64,000 nt of DNA from an uncultured Azospirillum sp. (GTDB taxonomy: Bacteria > Pseudomonadota > Alphaproteobacteria > RF32 > CAG-239). A program made the position numbers and the translations under genes. Of this stretch, positions 8,166-16,492 are shown one piece after another. Within the stretch, counting starts at the first letter, position 1; every line of letters begins with the position of its first letter. Where the stretch lies: NCBI GenBank assembly GCA_902489795.1, contig CABUBU010000003.1, positions 1 through 64,000 on the forward strand. Reading direction: 5' to 3'. The notes below the pieces were generated by a model. It made no database searches and had not been told where the DNA came from. It saw only the letters and a list, made by a program, of their open reading frames with translations.

Positions 8166-8669
8166 ATGAAAAAGTTTACATATGCCATGTTGGGTGCGGT
8201 TTTGCTGCTTGCCGGGTGCCGGTATCACGAGTTTTATTACGATGAAGAAGCTCTGAACGCCGAAAACAACGCCGGGGCGGAAAGCTCTGCCTCAGCCGCC
8301 GAAACGACGGTAACCGCAATCCCCGTCAATGATCCCGCGGCTTCGGCGGCGGAAGAAAAAAAGGCGGCCGAACGGCCGGCTCCCGCGGCGGAAGAAAAAG
8401 AGGAAATCGAAGTCATGAACCCCGATCAGCCGGTGGAAAAGCTGGTTTACGATTCGGCTTATGACCGTTTCTTGGACAACGTTGTCATCAAAGCCCGTTC
8501 GGAAAATTACGTTACCTACGAATACAAGGACGTGCGCGTTGATGAACTGGCGCCGATCGCCTCCCGCTATTGTCTGGAACACGGCAACCGTACCGCGGTG
8601 CTGCGCAGCGTAATCCTTTACAAAAATTATGCCCGCCGCGCCACTTTTGACTGCCTGCGCTTGCAATAG
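8166..8669 (+). CDS. Lipoprotein, unknown function, 167 aa
   Basis: The N-terminus MKKFTYAMLGAVLLLAGC is a clear signal II sequence with lipobox LAGC, so the mature protein would be lipid-anchored at residue 18. Residues 30-85 are Ala/Glu/Pro-rich and likely a flexible spacer. The last 80 residues hold the folded part, with DNVVIKARSENYVTYEYKD and a Cys pair (SRYCLEHG, FDCLRLQ). I choose ATG 8166 because GGGGA precedes it; two in-frame ATGs upstream lack the lipoprotein signature at the proper position. Family not recognised. Confidence 0.78.
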   Translation: MKKFTYAMLGAVLLLAGCRYHEFYYDEEALNAENNAGAESSASAAETTVTAIPVNDPAASAAEEKKAAERPAPAAEEKEEIEVMNPDQPVEKLVYDSAYDRFLDNVVIKARSENYVTYEYKDVRVDELAPIASRYCLEHGNRTAVLRSVILYKNYARRATFDCLRLQ

Positions 8670-8690
8670 ACTTTGTAAAACCCTATATAG
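8660..8690 (+). promoter_or_regulatory. RpoH-type promoter of the DnaJ-like gene
   Basis: CTTG (8660-8663), 18 bases, then CCTATATA (8682-8689) fits the alphaproteobacterial sigma-32 pattern CTTG-N17/18-CYTATNT. It lies about 45 bases before the DnaJ-like ATG. It also reads as sigma-70 (TTGCAA, 17, TATATA). Confidence 0.5.
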
Positions 8691-8735
8691 ATACAAAGAA
8701 ATAAAGATTGCAAACGTATCGGTCAAGAGTATCAG

Positions 8736-9668
8736 ATGGGAAAAGATTTATACAGCATTTTAGGCGTGTCCAAAAGCGCAACTAAGGCGGAAATCAAGTC
8801 TGCCTATCATAAGCTGGCACGCAAATATCATCCCGACGTCAACAAGGACAATCCGTCGGCAGCCGAAAAATTTAAGGAAATTTCGGCTGCTTACGACATT
8901 TTGGGGGATGACGAAAAAAGGAAAAAATACGACAACAACGAAATTGACGGCGACGGCAAGCCGACCGGTTTCGGCGCCGGTTTCGGCGGTGCGTACGGCG
9001 GCGGCAATCCGTTCGGGCAGGGTGGTTTTTATTCGTCTTCCGGCGGACAAAACGCCAACTTCGACTTCTCTTCCATTTTCGGCGACGACATTTTTTCGGC
9101 TTTCGGCGGCGGCCGGGGTGGTTATCAGGGCTTCGGTGGCAGCGCCAAACGGCCGCGCAAGGGCGAAGACATTACCTATACCATGCGGATCGATTTTCTG
9201 ACCGCGGTTCGCGGCGGCGAACGTCAGGTCACGCTCGGCGGCCGCAACATCAACGTCAAAATCCCTTCCGGCACCGTTGACGGACAGACCCTGCGCCTGA
9301 AAGGTCTGGGCAGTCCGGGGCATTATAACGGAGAAAACGGCGATGTGCTGATAACCTTAAACGTCGACAAACACCCTTATTTCGGGCTGGAAGGACAGAA
9401 TATTACCATGGAACTGCCGATCACCGTCAAAGAAGCAGTTTTGGGCGCCAAAATTACCGTACCTACCATCGACGGTCAGGTGGCGGTCAAAATCCCGTCC
9501 TATGCCGGCAGCGGCGACAAACTGCGCCTGAAAGGCAAGGGCATCAAAAACCGCAACGGGCAGGGAGATCAGCTGATTACCCTGAAGATCGTCGCGCCGC
9601 GCAACAAAAATCCGGAGCTGGAGAGAGTTCTGCAAAGCATGCCGGATGAGAATGTCAGGACTTTTTAA
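8736..9668 (+). CDS. DnaJ-class co-chaperone lacking the zinc finger (CbpA-like)
   Basis: The protein has 310 residues. Residues 3-66 are a J domain with the HPD motif at about 33-35, which stimulates the ATPase of DnaK. A Gly/Phe-rich linker (about 78-130) follows. The C-terminal substrate-binding domains begin near 145, with ITYTMRIDFLTAVRGGERQVTL and later LPITVKEAVLGAKITVPTIDG. The CxxCxGxG zinc repeats of DnaJ are absent, as in CbpA and DnaJ2 proteins. A heat-shock-type promoter is visible upstream. The stop overlaps the start of the next gene (TAATG), so they are translationally coupled. Confidence 0.93.
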   Translation: MGKDLYSILGVSKSATKAEIKSAYHKLARKYHPDVNKDNPSAAEKFKEISAAYDILGDDEKRKKYDNNEIDGDGKPTGFGAGFGGAYGGGNPFGQGGFYSSSGGQNANFDFSSIFGDDIFSAFGGGRGGYQGFGGSAKRPRKGEDITYTMRIDFLTAVRGGERQVTLGGRNINVKIPSGTVDGQTLRLKGLGSPGHYNGENGDVLITLNVDKHPYFGLEGQNITMELPITVKEAVLGAKITVPTIDGQVAVKIPSYAGSGDKLRLKGKGIKNRNGQGDQLITLKIVAPRNKNPELERVLQSMPDENVRTF

Positions 9669-10234
9669 TGCTTCTGGAGGCTTTGCGCGACTTTGAATGG
9701 TACAACGAGGCGGCGGACGTCGCTTTCGGCGAGCGCGGCGTGCGGGTGACGGCAGCGCCGCAGACCGATTTCTGGCAGGATGCCGTCCGCGGCTATCATC
9801 GGGACAGCGGTCATTTCTTTTTTGCCCGTCGCCGGGGCGCCTTTGTCATGACCGTTTGCTGGCGCTTCGGCATTCCCGTCGATTTTGCCCAGTGCGGACT
9901 GATGGGGCGGGTTGACGAAAATCATTGGTTTAAAATTTCCGTCATGTCGAAAAACGGCAGTTCGCTTAACGTCGGCAGCGTCGTTACCGCCGGCGGCTGT
10001 TCGGACATGGCGCTGACGCCGCTTTCCGCCGGCGCGTCGGAAATCTGGTTCCGGCTGAAGAAAAACGACGACGGCACCTGCGAATTGTCCTATTCCGTCA
10101 ACGGCGTGGTTTTTGTTCCGGTTCGCTTGTTCCGCCTGCCGTTTGCCGACGATGTGCTTTCTGCCGGCGTTTTCGCCTGCAGTCCGTCGGACAAGCCCTA
10201 TACCGCCCTGCTGACTTCGATTGATTTTTCATAA
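9668..10234 (+). CDS. DUF1349-family protein
   Basis: The 188-residue protein fits the DUF1349 concanavalin-like fold. It has an N-terminal WQDAVRGYHRDSGHFFFARRRGAF segment followed by a beta-rich core with DFAQCGLMGRVDENHWFKISVM and VMS, and a final ADDVLSAGVFACSP strand pair. Members have been called regulators of enolase protein 1 but the role is poorly known. There is no signal peptide. Its ATG overlaps the stop of the DnaJ-like gene by one base, indicating co-expression. Confidence 0.8.
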   Translation: MLLEALRDFEWYNEAADVAFGERGVRVTAAPQTDFWQDAVRGYHRDSGHFFFARRRGAFVMTVCWRFGIPVDFAQCGLMGRVDENHWFKISVMSKNGSSLNVGSVVTAGGCSDMALTPLSAGASEIWFRLKKNDDGTCELSYSVNGVVFVPVRLFRLPFADDVLSAGVFACSPSDKPYTALLTSIDFS

Positions 10235-10270
10235 GACGCGCGTGAAATTTTTTGTTCCGGCATCTGGTGT

Positions 10271-10915
10271 ATGAAATATTGCAAAATTGACAACCGTTCT
10301 CCCGGGCTGATTCTCTTTTTTTCCGGCTGGGGGTGTGATAAAAACCAGTTCGTCAATTTGTGCGATACCGATGACGTTTTGATTTTCTGGAATTATCAAG
10401 ATCTGGAACTGGATTTTGACTTTTCCGCTTAAGAAAGGATCAATCTTGTTGCCTATTCTGCCGGTGTCTTTGCTGCTGCAGCGCTAAGCCGGCGTCTGCC
10501 GCCTCTGCAAAAGAAAACAGCGGTCAACGGTAACCCATATCTGTTTGACGAAAAACTAGGGTTGTCGTCGGCAATGGTGGAAACTTTCCGCGGAATTACG
10601 GCAGGAAATTATCTGTTCTTTCGCCGCGAATATATGGTGGAAGACGAAGATGAATTTATCCTCTACAATCGTCAGGAAAATTGCCGTACGATTGAGAGCC
10701 GCACCCGTGAACTGGAATGTTTGCAACAGCTCTATGAACGGGAAAAAACAGTCTTAGTCCCGATTTTTGATGCTGCGCTGATTTCCGATCACGACCGGAT
10801 TTTTAACCTTGAGAGCCAGCGGCAGTTTTACGGAAGCAAAATGAAAATTTTGCCAAATGCCAAACACCATGATTTCTTCCGTTTCTTCTCTCTGGCGGAA
10901 ATCTTAAATTACTGA
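10271..10915 (+). pseudogene. bioG: bioG-like esterase gene interrupted by one in-frame stop
   Basis: The frame from ATG 10271 reads LILFFSGWGCD, the BioG (DUF452) opening with its oxyanion-loop FSGWG. It continues to WNYQDLELDFDFSA, meets TAA at 10430-10432, and then continues in the same frame with ERINLVAYSAGVFAAAAL (nucleophile elbow YSAGV) to a final AKHHDFFRFFS carrying the catalytic His near the end at 10915. No indel is needed: one base change would restore a roughly 214-residue enzyme. BioG releases pimeloyl-ACP from its methyl ester in biotin synthesis. The expected residue at the stop is Tyr, one base away from TAA. It may be a recent null allele, a sequencing error, or (less likely) two cistrons. 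No other biotin gene is nearby. Confidence 0.8.
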
Positions 10916-11460
10916 TTGTCTATCGCTTTTTGCCTTATCGTATGAATGTCGGCCGGAATTGTCTTTCCGGTTATAAAAGGACGCCTGCACCAAATTCCGG
11001 GGCGGTTTAGCGCAGGCCTTTTGGGGGTGTGGTGTTCAAAAGTCCGGCATATCGTCGTTTACCCGTAAACGGGAAAAATTCATCGTCATTTAACTTTGTG
11101 CTGCACCTTTTAACTGATGTTGGATCTTTTTTGCCTCCTTCCGGGCATACCTGCCGGCAGCATTGACATGCTGTTCACGATACTAACTTAAATCCGAATT
11201 TCTCATCGTTTTTCCTTTAAAGCCGTTCAAGGCGTTGTTTGCCGGGTATTATGAGGGGCATATGGCATGATCCGCTCTGTCATGCTGTCTCTTTTAGGAG
11301 TATTGTTTTCGTCTTCGGACGGTTCACATTGTAAAAAACTTTTGACGATGTTCCAGTGCAAAGACAAAACGGTATTCGGGGCTGCTTATACAGGCTGCCG
11401 TATGCATGGATATTCACAGAAAACTCTTCTTCAGGATGGTCTGATGGAAAACGGCAGATG
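10916..11460. other. Non-coding stretch after the bioG-like gene
   Basis: No convincing gene. A stem of GCCTGC/GCAGGC with a long loop at 10986-11018, followed by TTTT, may be a weak terminator. A 136-codon frame starting at 11267 runs into the purine-rich element and has no ribosome site or family signature, so it is not called. Confidence 0.4.
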
Positions 11461-11672
11461 TTTTTTTATCCGCCAAGAACAAAGTGTAAAGGAAGCGGGA
11501 AAAAAGGGAGAGAAGGAAAGGGGAGAGGGAGGGGAAAACAGAGAAAAAAAGAAAAGAAAAAAAATTCAGGCCTGGTCAAGTGATTCTTTGATGAGAGAGG
11601 AGGAAGATGAAAGGAAAAGTGGGGAAAGAAGAAAATGTTGCCTGTTCATTGAACCATGCATCAGGCGCGGCG
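11461..11672 (+). repeat. Purine-rich element, copy A
   Basis: The segment begins with a leader readable as FFIRQEQS, continues as about 130 bases almost wholly A/G, and ends with GAACCATGCATCAGGCGC. The same plan (a leader reading FYIRNEQ, a purine tract, a terminal AACCAYGC) occurs at 52122-52453 and 54966-55266. The leader resembles the EQSG prepilin leader of the pilin genes in this window. Confidence 0.5.
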
Positions 11673-12093
11673 TTTGAAACATAAACTTCCGCGGGTTGAC
11701 GCAGGCGGTGTCAGCCATTCCATTCCCCAAACGCCTGTCCCCAAACCGTGCCGGCAAGCGCCTGTTCGTCCGGCAGAGCGGGAATATGCCTGTTTCTGTC
11801 TGTTCACGCGGCGTTTGAAACATAAACTTCCGCGGGTTGACGCAGGCGGTGTCAGCCATTCCATTCCCCAAACGCCTGTCCCCAAACCGTGCCGGCAAGC
11901 GCCTGTTCGTCCGGCAGAGCGGGAATATGCCTGTTTCTGTCTGTTCACGCGGCGTTTGAAACATAAACTTCCGCGGGTTGACGCAGGCGGTGTCAGCCAT
12001 TCCATTCCCCAAACGCCTGTCCCCAAACCGTGCCGGCAAGCGCCTGTTCGTCCGGCAGAACGGGAATATGTCTGCTTCTGTCTGTTCACGCGG
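11671..12093. repeat. Three tandem copies of a 141-bp unit
   Basis: Units start at 11671, 11812 and 11953; a partial fourth begins at 12094. Copies 1 and 2 appear identical and copy 3 differs at three bases near its end. Since 141 is a multiple of three, both strands stay open through the array, which creates long spurious frames. No ribosome site or known domain supports translation. The array sits between purine-rich element A and the terminator of the prepilin gene. Confidence 0.9.
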
Positions 12094-12105
12094 CTTTTGA
12101 AACAT

Positions 12106-12141
12106 AAAAACAGGAAGAAAACGGGTGTCTTCCTCCTGTTA
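12106..12141 (-). terminator. Terminator of the prepilin gene at 12165
   Basis: An imperfect stem (AACAGGAGGAAGA with TCTTCCTGTT) is followed by Ts on the minus strand, 24 bases past the stop. Confidence 0.65.
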
Positions 12142-12164
12142 AAAAGGATGTTCGTGTTTTGTGC

Positions 12165-12752
12165 TTATTCGTAGAACCAGGCAATGCCGCATTTGTAAAA
12201 AGAGTGACAGTCGCAGAACTTTGCAGCATTTGCCGGCGTCAAAGGAGTGTCTTCTACCTTAAACTCGCCAAAGTCAAGATTGGAAGGAAAACCGCGAGGA
12301 GGTACCACCCCTGTAGGGCTGACAACAAGATATCGCAGTCCGCTGCCGGCGCCCCCCCAGTCGAAAGAGGCAAGCGTGATGCAGGTTTTTTGGGACAGAC
12401 CGTTGTAAACAAAAACGAAGCCTTTGTTTTGGGAGATAGATCTGACAAATACTTCACCGTCGAAACGATTCAACAGTCGCTTATTCATACCGGTAATTCT
12501 GTGAACCCCTTCAACAAGACTTGATTCCAACGCCAGTTTGTTTAACCCCTCATAGCTTTGCTGATCGGCATATAAATTTTTGATTTTTTTGGTTGTCGTA
12601 CTGATGTCGACAATTGTTTTGTCGATATTTATTTTTTCCATTGCCTTGGAGTATGCGGCTATACCTCCGATTGATAAAACGCCGATAACAGCCAATACAC
12701 CTAATATTTCGACCATTGAGCGTCCGCTCTGGTTATTGTGGTAATGTTGCAT
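12165..12752 (-). CDS. Type IV prepilin, PilS-like
   Basis: The 195-residue protein has a short leader ending QSG, a cleavage point, and the mature N-terminus RSMVEILGVLAVIGVLSIGG with Glu at +5, as prepilin peptidase substrates require. The hydrophobic helix is followed by a globular part with paired cysteines (KTCITLA, then CDCHSFYKC). Its start region and LxxGxSxxxC-like segments resemble PilS at 15243 (GLxxxxCxxL pattern), so the two are paralogues. It would assemble in, or compete for, the type IVB pilus encoded to the right. Own promoter at 12791-12819 and own terminator. Confidence 0.88.
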   Translation of the reverse strand: MQHYHNNQSGRSMVEILGVLAVIGVLSIGGIAAYSKAMEKINIDKTIVDISTTTKKIKNLYADQQSYEGLNKLALESSLVEGVHRITGMNKRLLNRFDGEVFVRSISQNKGFVFVYNGLSQKTCITLASFDWGGAGSGLRYLVVSPTGVVPPRGFPSNLDFGEFKVEDTPLTPANAAKFCDCHSFYKCGIAWFYE

Positions 12753-12790
12753 ACTGTATAGCCTTCATAAGAACAATTCATATAAGAAAT

Positions 12791-12819
12791 ATGTTATTCT
12801 AAATAAAATTAAAATACAA
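12791..12819 (-). promoter_or_regulatory. Promoter of the 12165 prepilin gene
   Basis: On the minus strand TTGTAT, 17 bases, TAACAT, about 40 bases before the ATG. The context ACTTGTATT is the same as at the pilS promoter (15876-15904). Confidence 0.5.
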
Positions 12820-12921
12820 GTGGTTTATATACCTTTAATACACATATAACCAATTGTTTTATATGTTTTTTTTTTTTGATTCCTGAAAAATGTCACAAAA
12901 ATGTAACAAAATATCAGTCTT

Positions 12922-14697
12922 TTATGGCTTGTATAATTTAAACTTTTTAATACCGATTGCCAAATAGTCTGATTTTTCCGTTTTGGCGTTTCGTTGAAAT
13001 CTGATCAGTAAATTTTTATCTTTGCCGAGTATGCTTTGAGAAAAACAGAGTTTTTGGCGGAAAGGTGCTTGTTTGTCGGTGGAAATTACCCATTTATCCC
13101 TGTTTTTTCCATTAATTGATACATCAATTACAGCCGGTTTGTCATGTTTTTCAAACATGAGAATAAATTCAATGTCCAGACATATGTTCTCAACCTTTGA
13201 AAGGTCGACTTTAAGATGCAGGCCGTCCGTCCATATTGTTTGGACTTTCTTATAATGCGTGAGGGCGTACCGGACAATCTCGGCAGGATCAGTTACCTGT
13301 TTTCCGAGAGTGTAGGGAGAAGCCTTGTTAAGTTCCGGTTCTGCGGTTTGTTGCAAACTCTTATAAAAATCGGAAGATTTGCTGAATTCAGAGTCGAGAG
13401 CCAACCCATATTTTTCTTCCAAAGTGGGGGATGGTTTCCATAAGTTTCGCCCCAATGCCAGCCCGTTGTTGCTAAAACCAATAGCTTCCAGCAGCGTCGG
13501 CGCAATATCAAGTGTTGTCCAGCGGTGGTTTTGCGGCTTCAAATCTTGTTCGGGGTTGATGATCGTAAAAAATATTTGTCGTTTTTTACGATTCGGATAA
13601 ACGGAGTTTTTTCCGTATACAATATGGTCGCCAATAATAGCAATGGTTGTATTATGGGAAAAACTCTGCTTTTGTACCCATTCGACGAAGTCTGCTGCCA
13701 TTTTATCGGCGCAAAGAATCACATCGCGCTTATCACCGAATTTTTGACGGCATTCAGGGTCAAGAAAGGTTGTCGGTTCGTGCGTATCAACCGTTGTAAT
13801 TATCGAAATAAAGGGCTTTTTGGCCTCAGCCAGATGCAAAATTTCTTTTTTGGCAATGGCGTATAAAACGCTGTCTTTGATCCCCCAGTCGTTGCCTTTT
13901 GCATCGCGAGCAATAGCGGGATATTTCCTTAGCAACTCCTCTTCCCCCGCAACTGTGTCAAAGCCGTGCTGACGGACAAATTTATCCGTGTCGGCAAAGG
14001 TAATGTCGGCGCTTTTAATAAAATGAGTGTTGTAACCCTTGGTTTTCAAAATATCCGACAAGCAAGTCGCGTTCGGCAGATTGCTGTTGATGATTGAAAA
14101 AAGGTTTTTGAGCTTTGTTTCAGTTTTGTTGGGCAGACCGCAGATGCCGGCAGTCAGGGCAGAAATTGTTGCATCGGCGTACATAAGCTGCCTAAAGCCC
14201 GGAAAACTGCTGTTTTGCTCCCGCAATGCAGACAGCCTCGGGAGCAGGTTTTGCCCTTCAACATTTCTGTAACCGTCTTCCATAGATTCCAGATAAAGGA
14301 TAATCAGGTTTCGTTTGCCGTTGCTGCCGATAAAGTTTTTTTCATTTGGTGCAATATACTCTTTGTCATAAATATCTGTTGTGGAAACTATGCCGAAGGC
14401 ATATTGAAAAAGCTGGAATGTGTAAACAAACAAAGCAACGGCGACGAAGGCAATTACCATTTTGATTTTTGGCGGCAGATAATGAACCGTTACGGCAGAC
14501 AACAAGGCTGATATGCCGCAAACGACAATGAAATAATATCTGACATAGCTTCCGGCAGCGTTAATGTTCTCCGCATAAAAAAGCAGGTAATCAAACCGCG
14601 TACTGCCCCAAAAATGCAAGGTTACAACAGAAATACCCGCTAAAATGCCAAGGACAAAAAACAGGACGGAAATGAAGGCGAAATTGCAAAATTTCAT
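12922..14697 (-). CDS. LTA synthase/MdoB-like sulfatase-fold membrane enzyme
   Basis: The 591-residue protein has about three N-terminal membrane helices (roughly residues 5-27, 50-70 and 80-100). A periplasmic sulfatase-like domain follows: IILYLESMEDG near 135 (metal ligand Glu), a DATISALTAGICGLP segment near 180 where the catalytic Thr is expected, and TTIAIIGDHIVYGK near 355 with the metal-binding DH. The family transfers phosphoglycerol or phosphoethanolamine to envelope glycans or lipids. The last 130 residues form an extra beta-rich domain. The real start is taken as ATG 14697; a TTG four codons upstream lacks spacing. It stands alone between two prepilin genes, so it could modify surface structures. 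Confidence 0.82.
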   Translation of the reverse strand: MKFCNFAFISVLFFVLGILAGISVVTLHFWGSTRFDYLLFYAENINAAGSYVRYYFIVVCGISALLSAVTVHYLPPKIKMVIAFVAVALFVYTFQLFQYAFGIVSTTDIYDKEYIAPNEKNFIGSNGKRNLIILYLESMEDGYRNVEGQNLLPRLSALREQNSSFPGFRQLMYADATISALTAGICGLPNKTETKLKNLFSIINSNLPNATCLSDILKTKGYNTHFIKSADITFADTDKFVRQHGFDTVAGEEELLRKYPAIARDAKGNDWGIKDSVLYAIAKKEILHLAEAKKPFISIITTVDTHEPTTFLDPECRQKFGDKRDVILCADKMAADFVEWVQKQSFSHNTTIAIIGDHIVYGKNSVYPNRKKRQIFFTIINPEQDLKPQNHRWTTLDIAPTLLEAIGFSNNGLALGRNLWKPSPTLEEKYGLALDSEFSKSSDFYKSLQQTAEPELNKASPYTLGKQVTDPAEIVRYALTHYKKVQTIWTDGLHLKVDLSKVENICLDIEFILMFEKHDKPAVIDVSINGKNRDKWVISTDKQAPFRQKLCFSQSILGKDKNLLIRFQRNAKTEKSDYLAIGIKKFKLYKP

Positions 14698-15187
14698 TAT
14701 ATATTCCAACGTTGCTTATAAGATAATTTCTGCGACAGTTATAGCAATAATAAAGTTTTCATTCAAGCCGGATCAGCAGATATCAAATTAAATAAGTGCA
14801 AACAGAATGACAGACAAGATTCCCCCATCTGCGGAATAGCCGCTGCCGCAAACGATGCCGATTGTTTTGAAGTTCAAATGCTTGCTTCCGAAACTCTGCA
14901 GGCCTCAGTATTAGATTGGAGTGTCTGCGTTTGCTTGCCTATACCGATGCTTAGAATATATATTATACTGGAGAATTTTGGCTAAAGCAGCAACAAAAGT
15001 TGTGGTCTGGGTATGCGCGCAATTGTGATAATGTTACTGTCAGACTGTTTTCTCATCCCGTTTCAAATAAATCAGCAGTTTCTGCAAGTCAAACCATCTC
15101 GACTTCAATAGCAAAGGAGTTTTTTATACGCTAAACTATAAGCTCTTTATTTATAACCACACGCTTGGCGCGTGGTTTTCATGATAC
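14698..15187. other. Intergenic region between the MdoB-like gene and pilS
   Basis: No gene is supported. At 15112-15130 there is a short match to the leader of the purine-rich elements (GGAGTTTTTTATACGC), apparently a truncated relic. An imperfect hairpin AACCAC...GTGGTT lies at 15158-15181. Confidence 0.4.
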
Positions 15188-15225
15188 AAAAAAAAAGAGG
15201 AAAATATTAAATTTTCCTCTTTTTA
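15188..15225 (-). terminator. pilS terminator
   Basis: A 13-bp A/T-rich stem (AAAAAGAGGAAAA paired with TTTTCCTCTTTTT) with a 6-7 base loop, T-rich on the minus strand, 18 bases past the pilS stop. Confidence 0.8.
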
Positions 15226-15242
15226 GTATCTTATTCCGTAGA

Positions 15243-15839
15243 TTAGTTGTAGTTCCACACAACAACGTTCGTATCACCGGAACCGTTGCAGCCTTTTGCT
15301 GCTGTAGCCAAAGACAACGGTAATGATGCATTTGCGGTTGTGCCGGAATTAGTCGGTAACTTTGTTACAGCAGCGTTACCGCTAGCATCAACACCTACAC
15401 CGATCAAACCGGAACCAGAGCCTGAACCCCAGTCAGATGAACCAAGAGCCACACAGGCTTCCTTGCCCAAACCGGTAAAAGTAACCCAGAAACTGCGACC
15501 GTCAGTACTCGCTTCAACAAATACCTTGCCATTGAAAGCATTAAATGCTTCTGTTGCCGAGGTCGTCTTTTTTCCGTTCAACATTTCAGCGCCGATCGCA
15601 CCCATCTGGATGGCGACTTGAGTGGTCAGACCTGAATAGTTCGGCTGACCGGAGTACAATGTACGAACGTTGGCAACGGTCATAGAAACCTGATCCATAA
15701 CTTTTGATAATTTGAACTTAGACATAGCTTTCGAATAACCGGCGATACCGCCAACCGACAAAACGCCGATAATGGCCAGAACGCCGAGCATTTCAACCAT
15801 GGAACGTCCACTCTGTTCACTCTTGTATAAAGTCTTCAT
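15243..15839 (-). CDS. pilS: Type IVB prepilin, major pilin candidate
   Basis: The 198-residue prepilin has a leader MKTLYKSEQSG, then mature RSMVEMLGVLAIIGVLSVGG with Glu+5. The central part (MDQVSMTVANVRTLYSGQPNYSGL) is typical of PilS/TcpA-type pilins. Two cysteines (EACVALGSS and AKGCNGSG) would form the C-terminal disulfide loop. It is the last gene of the R64-type pil cluster and has its own strong promoter and terminator, as expected for a subunit made in excess. ATG 15839 is chosen because GGGAG lies just upstream and it gives a short basic leader. Confidence 0.9.
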   Translation of the reverse strand: MKTLYKSEQSGRSMVEMLGVLAIIGVLSVGGIAGYSKAMSKFKLSKVMDQVSMTVANVRTLYSGQPNYSGLTTQVAIQMGAIGAEMLNGKKTTSATEAFNAFNGKVFVEASTDGRSFWVTFTGLGKEACVALGSSDWGSGSGSGLIGVGVDASGNAAVTKLPTNSGTTANASLPLSLATAAKGCNGSGDTNVVVWNYN

Positions 15840-15875
15840 TTTTTTCTCCCAAAAAAAATCATATTCCAAGTAATT

Positions 15876-15904
15876 ATAATAGCCAATTTTTAGCTATAAT
15901 ACAA
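15876..15904 (-). promoter_or_regulatory. pilS promoter
   Basis: On the minus strand TTGTAT, 17 bases, TATTAT (followed by AAT), about 35 bases before the pilS ATG. Confidence 0.55.
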
Positions 15905-15942
15905 GTCGTTTTTAGCCTGATACGATAAAATCCGCCACAAAA

Positions 15943-16491
15943 TTATTCCATTGTCCACAGGACTTTGGATCCGTTGCGACAGATTTTCTTCGCTTCCGGC
16001 CGGCTAACCGGCAGCTTGAAGGTCTCTTCTCCCCAACTGAAGCTCTGACGGTTGTCTTTGCCGACGATGGTGACCTGTAAGAGGCCTAATTCTTCCGGTC
16101 GTTCAAAACGGTAGGCCGCAAGGGCAATGCATTCCCCCGTGTTCAATCCGCTGTAAACGACATCAAAACTGCGCTCTCCGGGCATCACGGTATCGCCGTT
16201 TTCCCCGCTTCCGATTTTTACCGGTTTCCCGAGAGCATTAATCAATTTGCCGCCATCATAGGACAAATTGGTTAACATATTGTTATCAATTGTCGACTGG
16301 GTGCTCAATCCCCAGTAATCAACCCGGCTGGCATAGTTTTTGCGAACCAGCCGGGCGATTTCTTCCACCTGCAGTGCCGCTTCTTCCACTTTTTGGTTTG
16401 GCGAAACATATTGCCGGACAATAAGTACGATCGCTGCCGTCATTATCGCAAGCAAAACATACAGTTGGCGTGTTTGCAGATGCCTGTTCAT
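15943..16491 (-). CDS. Pilin-like membrane protein in the pil operon
   Basis: The 182-residue protein has one N-terminal membrane helix (about residues 10-26) and a PilS-like body with VDYWGLSTQSTIDNNML, a GLNTGECIALAAY segment and a second Cys (AKKICRNG) near the end. These match positions in the two prepilins, so it is a paralogue. It lacks the Gly|x-x-x-x-Glu processing site, so it may stay membrane-anchored as a minor or assembly pilin. Its ATG is one base after the pilR stop, so it is the last gene of the long pil transcript. Confidence 0.7.
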   Translation of the reverse strand: MNRHLQTRQLYVLLAIMTAAIVLIVRQYVSPNQKVEEAALQVEEIARLVRKNYASRVDYWGLSTQSTIDNNMLTNLSYDGGKLINALGKPVKIGSGENGDTVMPGERSFDVVYSGLNTGECIALAAYRFERPEELGLLQVTIVGKDNRQSFSWGEETFKLPVSRPEAKKICRNGSKVLWTME

Positions 16492-16492
16492 G

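Noticed and set aside
11267..11677. 136-codon frame
   Set aside because: No ribosome site; the second half is only the purine-rich tract. The EQS leader similarity is better explained by the repeated element than by a gene.
11671..12093. CRISPR array
   Set aside because: The whole 141-bp unit is repeated without unique spacers, and no cas genes are near.
11566..12174. Long repetitive frames on both strands over the 141-bp array
   Set aside because: The 141-bp period is a multiple of three, so any frame stays open. No start site, domain or codon bias supports translation.
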